Shown here: one piece after another, positions 37,155-46,024 of the stretch
How the letters are laid out: the number at the start of each line of letters is the position of its first letter
How positions within the stretch are numbered: the first letter of the stretch is position 1
Source: Lachnospiraceae bacterium
GTDB lineage: Bacteria > Bacillota > Clostridia > Lachnospirales > Lachnospiraceae
NCBI GenBank assembly: GCA_017624835.1
Contig: JAGAMG010000024.1
Location: forward strand, 1-64,000
Length of the DNA stretch: 64,000 bases
Reading direction: 5' to 3'
The notes under the pieces: model-generated
What the model was told of the DNA's origin: nothing
What the model saw: only the letters and a program-made list of their open reading frames with translations
Database searches by the model: none
Position numbers and translations under genes: made by a program

Positions 37155-38339
37155 CTACTCTAAACGGAAAAGATATTCCATTTCCGCTGTTTCTTCCTCC
37201 ATAAGCATGCTATGCATATCCTCAATTAAGTAACCAATTGACATGGACTGCTGATACATGTCATTGGTGGTACACCAGACATTTCCCTCCTGCACCGCTT
37301 TAAAATCCTTTAAGAGCTCACTTTTTTCCAGCAAGGTCTCCACAGATGTAACGCTTCCGTCAATGGTACTGTTGTAAATTAGGAAATCCGCATCCTTAGC
37401 TGTATGATAAAACTCTTCCATCTGGATATTCATGGTAGAACGTTTGGTATCATCCTCCCCAAGGTTCTCAAAAACATATCTGCCACCCGCCAATTCTATC
37501 ATTTTAGGCACATAATCAGATGGTCTCCGCACTTGAACCATGCCATTTGATGTGATATAAAAAAAGGCCACAGTCTTGTCCGTCTTTTCATCAGCAGTTA
37601 CACGTTCCAGAATATCTGTCTGTTCTGCAAACACTCTCTCCGCCAACTCTTCTTTTCCCAACAGGGCACCAAAGAATTTTATCCATTCTACTCTGCCCAG
37701 AGGATGGGACTCGTAGCTGGAATAATCTATCATTACCGGAATCCCAAAGCCCTCCAGTTGTTCAATTACCTCCGGCGAATGGGAAATCATATTGTTTTCG
37801 ATTGCAAGTAAGCAGCCCTTGGATAATATCAGCTCATAATCCGGCTTATTATATTTTCCGGCATAAACCAGATCTCCATTTGCCATTGCTGTTCTTGCTT
37901 CTTCAATGTACCAGCCATCCTCCTTTTGTCCGGATAGGCTAATGGTATCCAAGGCATCCAGTTCGCAGAACATATTCATAGCGGCGGTGGCAACCAGATA
38001 AATATCCTTGATAGGCCGCTGTAATATCACAGCCTTTTCCAGTTCCTTAGGTAAGTCTGCACCTTGGGGTACTTCTTTATCTTCCGGCACTACCAGCAAT
38101 TGCGTTCCATCGGTAATGGTCAGCAGGATGTAATCTCCGGTATAATAGTCCACCTTAAAGTTCTCTGCATATTGTAGCTCCATCGTGCTTTCGTAAAGCA
38201 AATCAGCGGTCTCCGCTTCCATGCTTCCGATGCTTGCCTCTAAATTAGAATTAGAAGCAGGACTGCTGCAGCCACACAGTCCCAACAGTCCTATACAAAC
38301 AACAAAACATAGAGTTAATATGTTCCTACTTCGGTTCAT
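37155..38339 (-). CDS. btuF: Substrate-binding lipoprotein (BtuF-type)
   Basis: 394 residues. The signal peptide ends in GLLGLCGCSSP, a lipobox. The mature part is a class III periplasmic-binding-protein fold, with NMFCELDALDTISLSG and DLVYAGKYNKPDYELILSKGCLLAIEN near the first lobe, a long linker helix and VFENLGEDDTKRSTMN in the second lobe. It should capture cobalamin or other corrinoids outside the membrane for BtuCD. The N-terminal 60 residues before the fold are longer than in Escherichia coli BtuF. Confidence 0.87.
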   Translation of the reverse strand: MNRSRNILTLCFVVCIGLLGLCGCSSPASNSNLEASIGSMEAETADLLYESTMELQYAENFKVDYYTGDYILLTITDGTQLLVVPEDKEVPQGADLPKELEKAVILQRPIKDIYLVATAAMNMFCELDALDTISLSGQKEDGWYIEEARTAMANGDLVYAGKYNKPDYELILSKGCLLAIENNMISHSPEVIEQLEGFGIPVMIDYSSYESHPLGRVEWIKFFGALLGKEELAERVFAEQTDILERVTADEKTDKTVAFFYITSNGMVQVRRPSDYVPKMIELAGGRYVFENLGEDDTKRSTMNIQMEEFYHTAKDADFLIYNSTIDGSVTSVETLLEKSELLKDFKAVQEGNVWCTTNDMYQQSMSIGYLIEDMHSMLMEEETAEMEYLFRLE

Positions 38340-38370
38340 TCATAATCCTCTTATTTCAAGTTTTCTTTTT

Positions 38371-40059
38371 CTATTCCACAGCCTTCATACTTTCAGAATG
38401 GAAGGTAAGTGTATATTCAACCTCGTGAGGCTTACTCATTGCAACGGTATCACCGATTACAGGCATTTCTGCATCATATACCAATACCGGAATTTCAAAG
38501 GTAGAATTTCCTTCCGTATTAGTCGGAAGATACTTTTCCCCCTCTACCAGCATGTAATCATAATTGGGACTGCTCCACTCAATAGTTGCTACCGCTTTTC
38601 CCTCAGTTACTGTAATGGTTGCTGGTGAAATAACTGTGGTCTTACCACTTCCGCCACTTAAGGTTACATCAATTGTGTAGGTACCATCTTCTACAGCAGC
38701 CTCACCAATAGATGCTGACAGGAAGGTAAGCTGACGGTCATACCACTCTTCTTTTTTCTTACTAAAGGCTGCACAGTCAATGGGCGCGTCTAACTCTGCT
38801 ACAGGAATTGTATATGTATAAGCCCCATTTGCATCCTCAACAAAAGGAATACAGTCAGCTTCCTCCGCGGATGCAGCCTGCTCTCCCGTTCCCATATAAA
38901 GCTTAGTATATCCGGTGCCACTCAGTGTAATTACCGCAGTCATATTACCTTCAGCCACTGTCAGCTCAGCCTTTTCAATCTTAAACATGGAGGAGCTTGA
39001 TTCTACTTCTATTGCATAGGTACCATCCTTGATATCCCTAACAGTCTGATTTTCCACCTCTGATTCCACCACACCTGTAAAACTTGTACCTCGAGAAATC
39101 GCCTCCTGTAAATGTGCTACATAAATATCCTGAATTGCCGGAATTTGTCCAAGTCCTTCCAGAATACACTCCACTTCGTAGCCTTCTTTTTCCAAAACAG
39201 TTTTCCAGGAATCCTCTTCCGCTCCCGCCATATCGTTATTAGCATGGTCTCCGGCAACCACCATCAAAGGCTCCAATACCACCTTCTTGTAGGTTCCCTT
39301 TGCTTTCAATGCAGCAACCACATCATCCAGAGTAGGTGCTGCTTCTACGGTACCAATAAAGTAGTTCTCATAACCACCTTCACTGAGCTTGTCCTGAAGC
39401 CTTGCATATACTGCATTGGAGTCTGCCTCTGTTCCATGTCCCATAAAACAGATAGCTGTCTCACCATTATCATAGGATGCCGTCTTTTCTGTGATTGCTT
39501 TTACAACTGCATCAAAATCAGTTTCATCCATCAGCAAAGGCTCTGCCAATACAATCTTCTCAAATTTATCCAGATAATCCGTCAAAGTCTTAGCAAGATC
39601 ATTATATTCAAAACCATTCATCAAATGAGTGGGCTGCACCGTCAATTCCCTAATGCCATCTGCCACTGCTCTGTCCAATGCTTTCTCTACATTATCAATT
39701 TCCAAGCCATCCCGTTCTTTCAGAACATCTATAATAATCTGGCTGGTAAATGCTCTGCGAACTTCATAATCGGGACATACTTTCGAAACAGAATTTTCAA
39801 TAGCCCCGATTGTAATATCACGACTATCGTTATAGCTGGTTCCAAAGCTCACTACTAAAATTGCCTTATCATTTTTTTCCGCTTCCTGTTCAGCAATAGA
39901 TGCTGCCGTTCCTGCTTGGGATACTTCTACGCTGGGAGTTACGCTTTCTTGCTGTACCACTCCACTCACCTCTTTCTGCTGGGTTTCTGCACTACCGCAG
40001 CCGCCAAGACAGCATATACTTAACATAGCTGCCAACATCATTACCAATTGTTTTTTCAT
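38371..40059 (-). CDS. cbiK: Exported CbiK-type cobaltochelatase lipoprotein with two C-terminal domains
   Basis: 562 residues in four parts. Residues 1-21 are a signal peptide with lipobox CLGGC. A polar linker follows to about 62. Residues about 65-335 are a CbiK chelatase: LVVSFGTSYNDSR, LTVQPTHLMNGFEY, CFMGHGTEADSNAVY and MVVAGDHANNDMAG, with the metal-binding histidines. Two related 100-residue domains follow: DGTYAIEVESSSSMFKIE to FSKKKEEWYDRQLTF, and DGTYTIDVTLSGGSGKT to PHEVEYTLTFHSE. The chelatase puts cobalt into sirohydrochlorin in known enzymes, which are mostly cytoplasmic. Here it should be on the cell surface. It is the first gene after the riboswitch. Confidence 0.88.
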   Translation of the reverse strand: MKKQLVMMLAAMLSICCLGGCGSAETQQKEVSGVVQQESVTPSVEVSQAGTAASIAEQEAEKNDKAILVVSFGTSYNDSRDITIGAIENSVSKVCPDYEVRRAFTSQIIIDVLKERDGLEIDNVEKALDRAVADGIRELTVQPTHLMNGFEYNDLAKTLTDYLDKFEKIVLAEPLLMDETDFDAVVKAITEKTASYDNGETAICFMGHGTEADSNAVYARLQDKLSEGGYENYFIGTVEAAPTLDDVVAALKAKGTYKKVVLEPLMVVAGDHANNDMAGAEEDSWKTVLEKEGYEVECILEGLGQIPAIQDIYVAHLQEAISRGTSFTGVVESEVENQTVRDIKDGTYAIEVESSSSMFKIEKAELTVAEGNMTAVITLSGTGYTKLYMGTGEQAASAEEADCIPFVEDANGAYTYTIPVAELDAPIDCAAFSKKKEEWYDRQLTFLSASIGEAAVEDGTYTIDVTLSGGSGKTTVISPATITVTEGKAVATIEWSSPNYDYMLVEGEKYLPTNTEGNSTFEIPVLVYDAEMPVIGDTVAMSKPHEVEYTLTFHSESMKAVE

Positions 40060-40172
40060 ATTTTCCTCATTTCTGCAGTTCTACTGCGTTTTATTGATTC
40101 ATTAAATATGTCGCTATTGTCAAAAAACGCACCTGCAAACCGCATATCGAGAAAAACTGCTCACAAAAAGAA

Positions 40173-40202
40173 AAACCCTTTCCTAGTTACAGGTAAAGGG
40201 TT
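40173..40202 (-). terminator. Leader terminator of the cobalamin operon
   Basis: On the minus strand AACCCTTT and AAAGGGTT form a stem extended inward by CCT/AGG, followed by TTTCTTTTT. It lies between the riboswitch aptamer and the cbiK start, so it is probably the expression platform: cobalamin binding would favour it and stop transcription. Confidence 0.8.
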
Positions 40203-40312
40203 TGTACACAAAAGGAATCTGCCCGAGCATACTTTTCCCCAAAAAGCAAGGCTCCAGCAAATACACACGTACAACCAGTTACTCGTGGTCTGAAACAAAC
40301 GTTTCTGTACAG

Positions 40313-40490
40313 CATTCAGGCAGGTCTCCCGGCTTAAAGATCATCGCATTGGCCATCTTCCCAGTTTCCCAGTGATATAGCGGCTTCTACTCCCTAATTA
40401 CGGTGACGAGTTCGTACAGGATTTGCACCTGTTTCCCTTTTCACCGGAGCCAATCCTATTCAAGATTGCTCCGACACCTGATTACTACAT
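40313..40490 (-). ncRNA. Cobalamin riboswitch
   Basis: Read on the minus strand the conserved segments are GGTGAAAAGGGAAACAGGTG, CAAATCCTGTACGAACTCG with CACCGTAA, GCCGCTATATCACTGGGAA, and AAGCCGGGAGACCTGCC at the 3' side. Order and spacing are those of the AdoCbl-type aptamer. It precedes cbiK by about 250 bases and is the only such element I see in the 20-kb operon. Confidence 0.95.
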
Positions 40491-40504
40491 ATTCAATTCA
40501 ATTT

Positions 40505-40533
40505 AATATAACATATGTGCACAAAAAAAGAAA
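40505..40533 (-). promoter_or_regulatory. Candidate promoter of the cobalamin operon
   Basis: TATATT (40505-40510) with a weak TTCTTT 17 bases upstream (40528-40533), placed about 15 bases before the aptamer. The -35 lies in the terminator of the gene before. Confidence 0.35.
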
Positions 40534-40554
40534 GGGCATTTCTCCCTTTCTTTT
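40526..40554 (-). terminator. Terminator of the FliD-like gene
   Basis: An 11-bp stem (AAAAGAAAGGG against CCCTTTCTTTT) with a 7-base loop; on the minus strand it is followed by a T run. Confidence 0.85.
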
Positions 40555-40602
40555 ACTGTTTTTTATTTCACTGTTTCTTATTGATAGAATCATCTACCAC
40601 AA

Positions 40603-41382
40603 TTAGAATAAAGTATTAAACAAGCTACCGCTGTCATAAACATTATTCACTGTACCATTGGTGTTGTACATGCTGCTCTTGGAAGCTTCGTTATCAGCTG
40701 TGGCATTAATCCTGGAAGCCTGTGCAGAAACACGATAGCCATAGGAACCAACTCCGTTAAACATACTCTTAGCGGTATTCATATTAGCCTTCATAAAGGT
40801 ATCCTTATTAAGAGATAAGGTACTGTCCTCATTCATGGTAATACCAAGCTTATTTAAGGTCTTAATGTTAGCAGCTGTAGCATTTGCCATGGTTACCGCT
40901 TTATCGGTAACTCTCTCATTACCGGCATCATCCACTGCACTAATTACGGAATTATAATTATTTACAAAACTATTTACAGCCTTATAAATTGCCTCAGTAT
41001 CATATTCTTCCGAGGTCTTCTCCACACCGTTTTCATCCTTGGTGGTAATTTCCTTTTTATTAAATACGGATTTTTTACCGGTCTCTACCAATGCATCTGC
41101 AGACTCTTTTAATGCATCAGTGGCAGTATCCACCTTTGCAAGACTCTTCTTTTCTTCCTCTGTAGCAGTGGTAGTATTGGCATTATTATTCTTATTTGTC
41201 TGATTTTTTACAGAATCACTGCCTGTCTCTCTATAATAAGCCTTCATCAGCTTACCATAGCTACCATTCTTAATAGCTGCATAATCAGAAAGGAAATTTA
41301 AGTTTGCTCCACTTGAATTTTTCGTTCCTAAATTGGAAAATAAATATGAATAATCTGTCTTAGAAAAAATATTAATTGCCAT
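40603..41382 (-). CDS. Orphan FliD C-terminal-like protein
   Basis: 259 residues, no signal peptide or membrane segment. Residues about 85-230 follow the pattern of the flagellar cap protein FliD C-terminal domain: AIYKAVNSFVNNYNSVISAV, then LNKLGITMNEDSTLSLNKDTFMKA (in two consecutive parts) and SMFNGVGSYGYRVSAQA. The C-terminus ends YDSGSLFNTLF. The N-terminal half is low-complexity (Asn/Thr/Lys/Glu). It lacks the N-terminal FliD domain and no other flagellar gene is near. It may be a surface or secreted protein relying on a flagellar-type export, or unrelated coiled-coil similarity. AGGAGG precedes the ATG. Confidence 0.6.
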   Translation of the reverse strand: MAINIFSKTDYSYLFSNLGTKNSSGANLNFLSDYAAIKNGSYGKLMKAYYRETGSDSVKNQTNKNNNANTTTATEEEKKSLAKVDTATDALKESADALVETGKKSVFNKKEITTKDENGVEKTSEEYDTEAIYKAVNSFVNNYNSVISAVDDAGNERVTDKAVTMANATAANIKTLNKLGITMNEDSTLSLNKDTFMKANMNTAKSMFNGVGSYGYRVSAQASRINATADNEASKSSMYNTNGTVNNVYDSGSLFNTLF

Positions 41383-41474
41383 AGTCTACCTCCTTGTATT
41401 CTACGCATCCTTGCAAAAGTACCTTTTTCCTACTTCTATGGTATCATATATTTCGTCAAATGAACAGCAAATAT

Positions 41475-43388
41475 TTAGTTTTTTTCCAAAATTTGCTGTA
41501 GCATGACTACTCTGTTGAAGGGGAAGGAGAAATAATAGCCATCCACGAAATCCTCTGTCAGTGCAATAATCTCCTTTGCCAGTTGGATTCCTGCCTGTTC
41601 TCCCTCTTCCCTGGTCATATCCTCACGATATCTGGCAAGAACCTCCTCCGTTACCTCAATACCTGTCATTTCATTTTTCATAAAGGTGGCATTTTTCAAA
41701 CTCACAAAGGGCATGATCCCACACAAAATACGGGCTCCGGTTTCTTCCTTTACTCTTCTGAGACGTTCCACACCTTGCTTTGTAGAAACAGGCTGTGTCA
41801 GGAAAAAGGTTGCTCCTGCTGCCATCTTTTTCTTGACTCTTCCTATTTCCACATCCAAATTTCTGCGGGTTTGATTGATAGCTCCACCAAAACATATGGG
41901 TGCATCTGCAAACTGCTCCTCATTCATATCATTGGCAATCTGCATTAACCCTACTGAGTCAAAGTTGAACACACTCTTCACACTGCTTCTTACCATCATG
42001 GGAATGGGGTCGCCTGTTACAATCAGGAAATTATGAATGCCATTGATATGTGCCCCCAACAGCTGGGAACGCATTGCTATAGCGTTTTTATCCCTACAGC
42101 AAAGATGGGGCATTACACACATTCCTGTTTCTCTGGCAACCTTTTCTGCCATGAGAATGGAATCTGCCCTGGTACGTCCCGAGGGGGAATCCGGAAAAGT
42201 AAGCACATCCACACCACTTTTCAAAAGCAGATGCGCCGCATCCATCAGCTTTTCATCATCACTGCCAAGGGGTGGGGCTAATTCTACGGCGATGAGCTTT
42301 TTACCTGTTTTTCCGGCAAAGAAAGAGTGGTTAATGATGGTTCTTTGTTCCTTGCCATCTGCCCCTTCTGTTCTTCCTGCATCATCCTCTCTAACATTTC
42401 CGTCTCTTACATTTTCTGCATTTGCTGCTTCTGTCTCTCCTGCTTCGTTATTCTCCTGCTCCCACTTTTTCTTTTTTTCTTCTAACAACACATTCATCCT
42501 GCTGATATACTCCGGCGTAGTACCGCAGCAGCCGCCAAGGATTGTCACACCATCCTCTGCCAAATCCCCTGTTTTCGCCACAAAGTAATTGATATTTTCA
42601 TTGGAGAAAATCATACGGTTGCTGACATTTTGAGGATACCCTGCATTGGGAAATGCAGTTAACGGCTTATTAATGGGCATTTTTAATCCTCGGATAATCT
42701 GCTGCATATGGGCAGGACCCACACCACAATTAAAGCCAACCGCATCTATCCATTCTATACTTTCTGCTTTACCAATCAGCTTCCGTGCACTTAACCCCAA
42801 ATTACTATAGCCAAACTGATTTATCGCAAACTGAACAATTATAAATGCCTTATTTCCGATAAATTCTATGGCAGGACGGATGTCTTCTATATCCGCAAAG
42901 GTTTCAAATACAAAAACCTCTGCCCCTTCCTCCAAAAATACCCGGCAGATATCTATGTATTCCTGAACAACAGTTTCTTTTGCTGCCGGATTCTCATTGG
43001 GTATCTGACCGATATCTGCCGCAACAAATACGGATTCCCGGCATGTTTCCACGTTATCTCCGGCAGTTTCCACGTTGTCTTTCGCCATATTTTCTACAGC
43101 CTGTTTTGCCAAACGGTATCCGCTACGCAGATTTTCTTCTACCTCTTCCCATGCATTCTGTAACATTACTGTATTGCTGGCATAAGTATTGGCACGAAGA
43201 AGTCTCGCCCCCGCTGCAATATATTCCTTATGTATCTCTACAACTCTTTCCGGATGCAGCTTATTGGCAAACTCCGGTAGCTCCTTTGTGTCGTATTTCA
43301 ATGCATAATAGGTACCAAAGGCACCATCACAGAGCAAATGGTTTTGTTTGATTTGGTTTTTAATTTCTTCTTTACTGTATTGTTTCAC
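41475..43388 (-). CDS. Homocysteine S-methyltransferase / 5,10-methylenetetrahydrofolate reductase
   Basis: 637 residues. Residues 1-305 are a Hcy-binding methyltransferase: LCDGAFGTYY, AGARLLRANTYASN, DAVGFNCGVGP and the zinc-binding ILGGCCGTTPEYI. After an Ala/Glu-rich linker, residues about 350-637 are a MetF-type TIM barrel (VTFPDSPSGRTRAD, LIVTGDPIPM, FFLTQPVSTKQG). The architecture is that of Bacillus YitJ. It links folate one-carbon units to methionine formation. No S-box, T-box or cobalamin domain is visible. GAGGAAAT precedes the ATG. Confidence 0.93.
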   Translation of the reverse strand: MKQYSKEEIKNQIKQNHLLCDGAFGTYYALKYDTKELPEFANKLHPERVVEIHKEYIAAGARLLRANTYASNTVMLQNAWEEVEENLRSGYRLAKQAVENMAKDNVETAGDNVETCRESVFVAADIGQIPNENPAAKETVVQEYIDICRVFLEEGAEVFVFETFADIEDIRPAIEFIGNKAFIIVQFAINQFGYSNLGLSARKLIGKAESIEWIDAVGFNCGVGPAHMQQIIRGLKMPINKPLTAFPNAGYPQNVSNRMIFSNENINYFVAKTGDLAEDGVTILGGCCGTTPEYISRMNVLLEEKKKKWEQENNEAGETEAANAENVRDGNVREDDAGRTEGADGKEQRTIINHSFFAGKTGKKLIAVELAPPLGSDDEKLMDAAHLLLKSGVDVLTFPDSPSGRTRADSILMAEKVARETGMCVMPHLCCRDKNAIAMRSQLLGAHINGIHNFLIVTGDPIPMMVRSSVKSVFNFDSVGLMQIANDMNEEQFADAPICFGGAINQTRRNLDVEIGRVKKKMAAGATFFLTQPVSTKQGVERLRRVKEETGARILCGIMPFVSLKNATFMKNEMTGIEVTEEVLARYREDMTREEGEQAGIQLAKEIIALTEDFVDGYYFSFPFNRVVMLQQILEKN

Positions 43389-43516
43389 TGTAATTTCCTC
43401 ATAACTATTCTCATTTATCCCAGCATTCCACCCTAAACTACACTTTTATCCCTCTTCCACTCATATACATTTCTTCCCCAAAGTAAGACATTTAAATGAA
43501 ACATCATTATCTGCCC

Positions 43517-44248
43517 CTACTTACTCTCATCCGTAATTGCCTCATTAGACACAAACATCCAGATTTCTGAATTCTCCGGAAGCTGTAAGGTCACACGACA
43601 AATTTCCCCTGTCATCTCTGATAAACAGTCCAAAACCACCTGATTGCCCATCTGACTTCCTGCTATACATGTAAAATTCTGTGCATTCGTATCCCCATGC
43701 TGCATCACATAAGCGTCACTGTTGTTCAAATAGCACCATTCTAAAGGCTTCTCCATATCTTCCATCGTCAGCCCAAGACGCGACTTTAGTACAGACGCAA
43801 CCTGTTTTCCGGTAACACGGGTAATATCCGTGAAGATTTCATCCATCTCTGCCCATTCCAAATATTCCTGCACTTCTTCGTCCGTCAGCTTTTCCATATC
43901 CAGCCCGCAGCCGGTATAAAAGAGCTCATTCAAATCAATCTGCTTAGGCTCGTCATAATAGCTTAGTAAAAAGGCGTTATTCTCCCGGCTGTTAACATAA
44001 TCCGTCCATTGTGCCAGTTCCTGCTCTGTCAAAGCCACTGTTTCTGCTACGGCATCAGAAGTAACCGTTTCCGTTAGTTCCACTATACTCTCCTGCTGTG
44101 TTTCTACTGCCACATTAGAATCAGACGTTTCCGTTGGAGCCGCAGTGTTATCGTTCTGTATTTCTACGGCTCTGTTACCACAGCCCAAAAGGACAGTGAC
44201 ACAGAAAGCACAGAGCAACCATATGCTGATTTTTTTCTTTTTTTTCAT
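43517..44248 (-). CDS. Unknown lipoprotein
   Basis: 243 residues. A Lys-rich N-terminus and hydrophobic core end in VLLGCGN, a lipobox. About 60 residues of Thr/Glu/Val-rich spacer follow, then a globular part with LTDEEVQEYLEWAEM, VTGKQVASVLKSRLG and two or three cysteines. No known domain is recognised. It would be surface-anchored. It stands alone between tRNA-Leu(AAG) and the homocysteine methyltransferase gene on the same strand. Confidence 0.7.
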   Translation of the reverse strand: MKKKKKISIWLLCAFCVTVLLGCGNRAVEIQNDNTAAPTETSDSNVAVETQQESIVELTETVTSDAVAETVALTEQELAQWTDYVNSRENNAFLLSYYDEPKQIDLNELFYTGCGLDMEKLTDEEVQEYLEWAEMDEIFTDITRVTGKQVASVLKSRLGLTMEDMEKPLEWCYLNNSDAYVMQHGDTNAQNFTCIAGSQMGNQVVLDCLSEMTGEICRVTLQLPENSEIWMFVSNEAITDESK

Positions 44249-44335
44249 CTATGTACTCCTCAATACCCGCCTATATACCTTAATATCGTTACTTTATTTC
44301 AAAATTCAATAAAATACAAACTTCATACAGAAAAA

Positions 44336-44368
44336 AGAAAAAAGCCTTGAAATTTCAAGGCTTTTTCT
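44336..44368 (-). terminator. Terminator of tRNA-Leu(AAG)
   Basis: GCCTTGAA and TTCAAGGC pair around a 2-4 base loop and are followed by six T on the minus strand; the A/T flanks would let it work on both strands. Confidence 0.85.
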
Positions 44369-44379
44369 TAAAAGGTTAC

Positions 44380-44463
44380 TGCGGAAGATGGGACTTGAAC
44401 CCACACGGTGTAACCACCACAAGATCCTTAGTCTTGCTCGTCTGCCAATTCCGACACTTCCGC
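44380..44463 (-). tRNA. tRNA-Leu (anticodon AAG)
   Basis: An 84-nt class II tRNA: acceptor stem GCGGAAG/CTTCCGC, D-arm with GGAATTGGCAGAC, anticodon stem CAAGA/TCTTG with loop CTAAGGA giving AAG, a long variable arm and T-loop GTTCAAGTC. No encoded CCA. The unmodified A34 is unusual in bacteria but is known from Firmicutes. Confidence 0.93.
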
Positions 44464-44485
44464 ATTTACGCACCGCGCAAATATG

Positions 44486-44514
44486 ATATTAGCACCTTTA
44501 TAGAAAAAAGTCAA
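44486..44514 (-). promoter_or_regulatory. Promoter of tRNA-Leu(AAG)
   Basis: TTGACT (44509-44514) and TAATAT (44486-44491) with 17 bases between them, ending about 23 bases before the mature 5' end. Confidence 0.8.
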
Positions 44515-44555
44515 TTGTTTTTTTGAAAAATTTGTAGGAATTTTTCAAACAATTA
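44512..44555. repeat. Inverted repeat between the tRNA and tetR promoters
   Basis: TGAAAAATT and AATTTTTCA around TGTAGG, extended by AATTGTTT and AAACAATT. It overlaps the tRNA -35 box. Function unknown; it is in the 44249-44683 gap, which otherwise holds the tRNA and two promoters. Confidence 0.4.
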
Positions 44556-44610
44556 CAAATTCTATTATAGATTGCTATTTTGCTGATGACTTCACAACTA
44601 AAATCAAATA

Positions 44611-44651
44611 TTGACAAATTCTCATTAATAATATAATATTAGTTATATAAC
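44611..44651 (+). promoter_or_regulatory. tetR promoter with a candidate operator
   Basis: TTGACA at 44611-44616, TATAAT at 44632-44637 (15 bases; a TAATAT at 44634 gives 17), then the palindrome GTTATATAAC at 44642-44651 over the start point. TetR proteins commonly autoregulate from such sites. Confidence 0.6.
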
Positions 44652-44683
44652 AATCATTATATTTCATAGAAAGGAGGATACAC

Positions 44684-45268
44684 ATGCCACCAAAAGCAAA
44701 AATTACAAAAGAAATGATCGTGGATGTGGCTTTTGGTATTATTCAAAGTGATGGTGTAGATAAAGTTACTGCCCGTAATATTTCTGAGCAATTGAACTGC
44801 TCTACCCAACCGGTATTATATCATTTTGCAACCGTAGAGGATATCAAAAAGGCTGCCTATGAAAAAGCAGACGCATATCACTCAAATTATATCATGAACA
44901 TGGAAAAGGACTACGAAAATCCCATGCTTACAATTGGAATGAATTATATTCATTTTGCAATGGAGGAAAAAAATCTGTTTCGTTTTCTATTTCAATCAAA
45001 TGAATTTTCAGGAGCAAGTATACCGGACTTGTTGAATTTAGAAGCATTATTACCACTCTTCACGGTTCTGCAACAGGAAGCAGATGTATCCTTGGAGGAA
45101 GCCAAGGAGATTTTTAGTACCTTGTTTATTTTTGCTCACGGATATGCAAGTCTGTATGCAAATAATACTATGATTTATGATGAGGCCAAGATAATATCAG
45201 AATTGGAAAAAGTATTTTACGGAACACTTTATGTGATGAAAGGAGATACGGATGAAAAAAACATTTGA
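44684..45268 (+). CDS. TetR/AcrR-family regulator
   Basis: 194 residues. The N-terminal helix-turn-helix covers about residues 8-55, with TARNISEQLNCSTQPVLYHF containing the recognition helix. The C-terminal ligand domain is helical and diverged (NLFRFLFQSNEF, IFAHGYASLYANN). GAAAGGAGG precedes the ATG. It overlaps the CPBP gene by 17 bases, so it probably controls its own operon and responds to a small molecule that is unknown. Confidence 0.88.
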   Translation: MPPKAKITKEMIVDVAFGIIQSDGVDKVTARNISEQLNCSTQPVLYHFATVEDIKKAAYEKADAYHSNYIMNMEKDYENPMLTIGMNYIHFAMEEKNLFRFLFQSNEFSGASIPDLLNLEALLPLFTVLQQEADVSLEEAKEIFSTLFIFAHGYASLYANNTMIYDEAKIISELEKVFYGTLYVMKGDTDEKNI

Positions 45269-45947
45269 AAAGCATGAATCTTTAATCAGCATTTTATTAA
45301 TCATTTTATATGTAGTAATCAATTCCTACTGTATGCAAAACTTTGGATTGGAAGACTATAGAAGCACAATTATAAATACCATTTTTTCAATCGCTTTACT
45401 GCTTTTAATAATCACGATTAAAAGAACAGCCTATTATGGATTAACCAAGGTAACTGATTATAAAAAATATTTATATTTCATTCCTTTAGTATTAATTATA
45501 TCCGTTAATATATGGAACGGATTTAATATTGTCCATACTCCAACTGAGATTCTCTTTTATATTCTATCCATGCTCAACATTGGTTTTATAGAAGAAATTA
45601 TCTTTCGAGGCTTCTTGTTTAAAATGATGGCAAAGGATAACCTTAAAAGTGCCATCATAGTAAGCTCCGTTACTTTTGGACTGGGACATATTGTCAATCT
45701 GCTTAATGGAGCAGATTTCGTTCCTACTTTATTACAGATGTGTTATGCAATCGCTTTAGGATATCTGTTTGTCATTATATTTTATAAGAGCAAATCACTT
45801 ATTCCCTGCATAATAGCACATTCTCTTATTAATTCCTTTTCAATATTTAATATTGAGAACAACGTATCTTTATACATAAGATCTGCATTTTTAATTGTTG
45901 TGCCGCTTGCTTATGCGTTCTATATAAATAAAACGATTAAAGAATAG
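45252..45947 (+). CDS. CPBP-family intramembrane metalloprotease
   Basis: 231 residues with about seven or eight transmembrane helices. The Abi/CPBP motifs are present: EEIIFRGFL (EExxxR), FGLGHIVNLL and a second His in IAHSLINSF. The family includes CAAX prenyl-protease relatives and bacteriocin self-immunity proteins. AAAGGAG precedes the ATG inside the tetR frame. No bacteriocin gene is visible nearby, so the role is undefined. Confidence 0.87.
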   Translation: MKKTFEKHESLISILLIILYVVINSYCMQNFGLEDYRSTIINTIFSIALLLLIITIKRTAYYGLTKVTDYKKYLYFIPLVLIISVNIWNGFNIVHTPTEILFYILSMLNIGFIEEIIFRGFLFKMMAKDNLKSAIIVSSVTFGLGHIVNLLNGADFVPTLLQMCYAIALGYLFVIIFYKSKSLIPCIIAHSLINSFSIFNIENNVSLYIRSAFLIVVPLAYAFYINKTIKE

Positions 45948-46024
45948 AAATGCGTGAAATATAATGATATAATGGTTGTCTAAAGCGACTTATTAAAATA
46001 CATAATAAACAAACGAGGCAATCC

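Noticed and set aside
42037-42588. Plus-strand open frame of 183 codons
   Set aside because: It is antisense to the MetH/MetF fusion gene, which has clear motifs; codons look like a shadow frame.
43389-43516. S-box or T-box riboswitch upstream of the homocysteine methyltransferase
   Set aside because: The upstream region is short and lacks the conserved cores of either element.
45252-45947. Bacteriocin immunity operon
   Set aside because: CPBP proteins can be immunity factors, but no precursor peptide with a leader or transporter is visible nearby.
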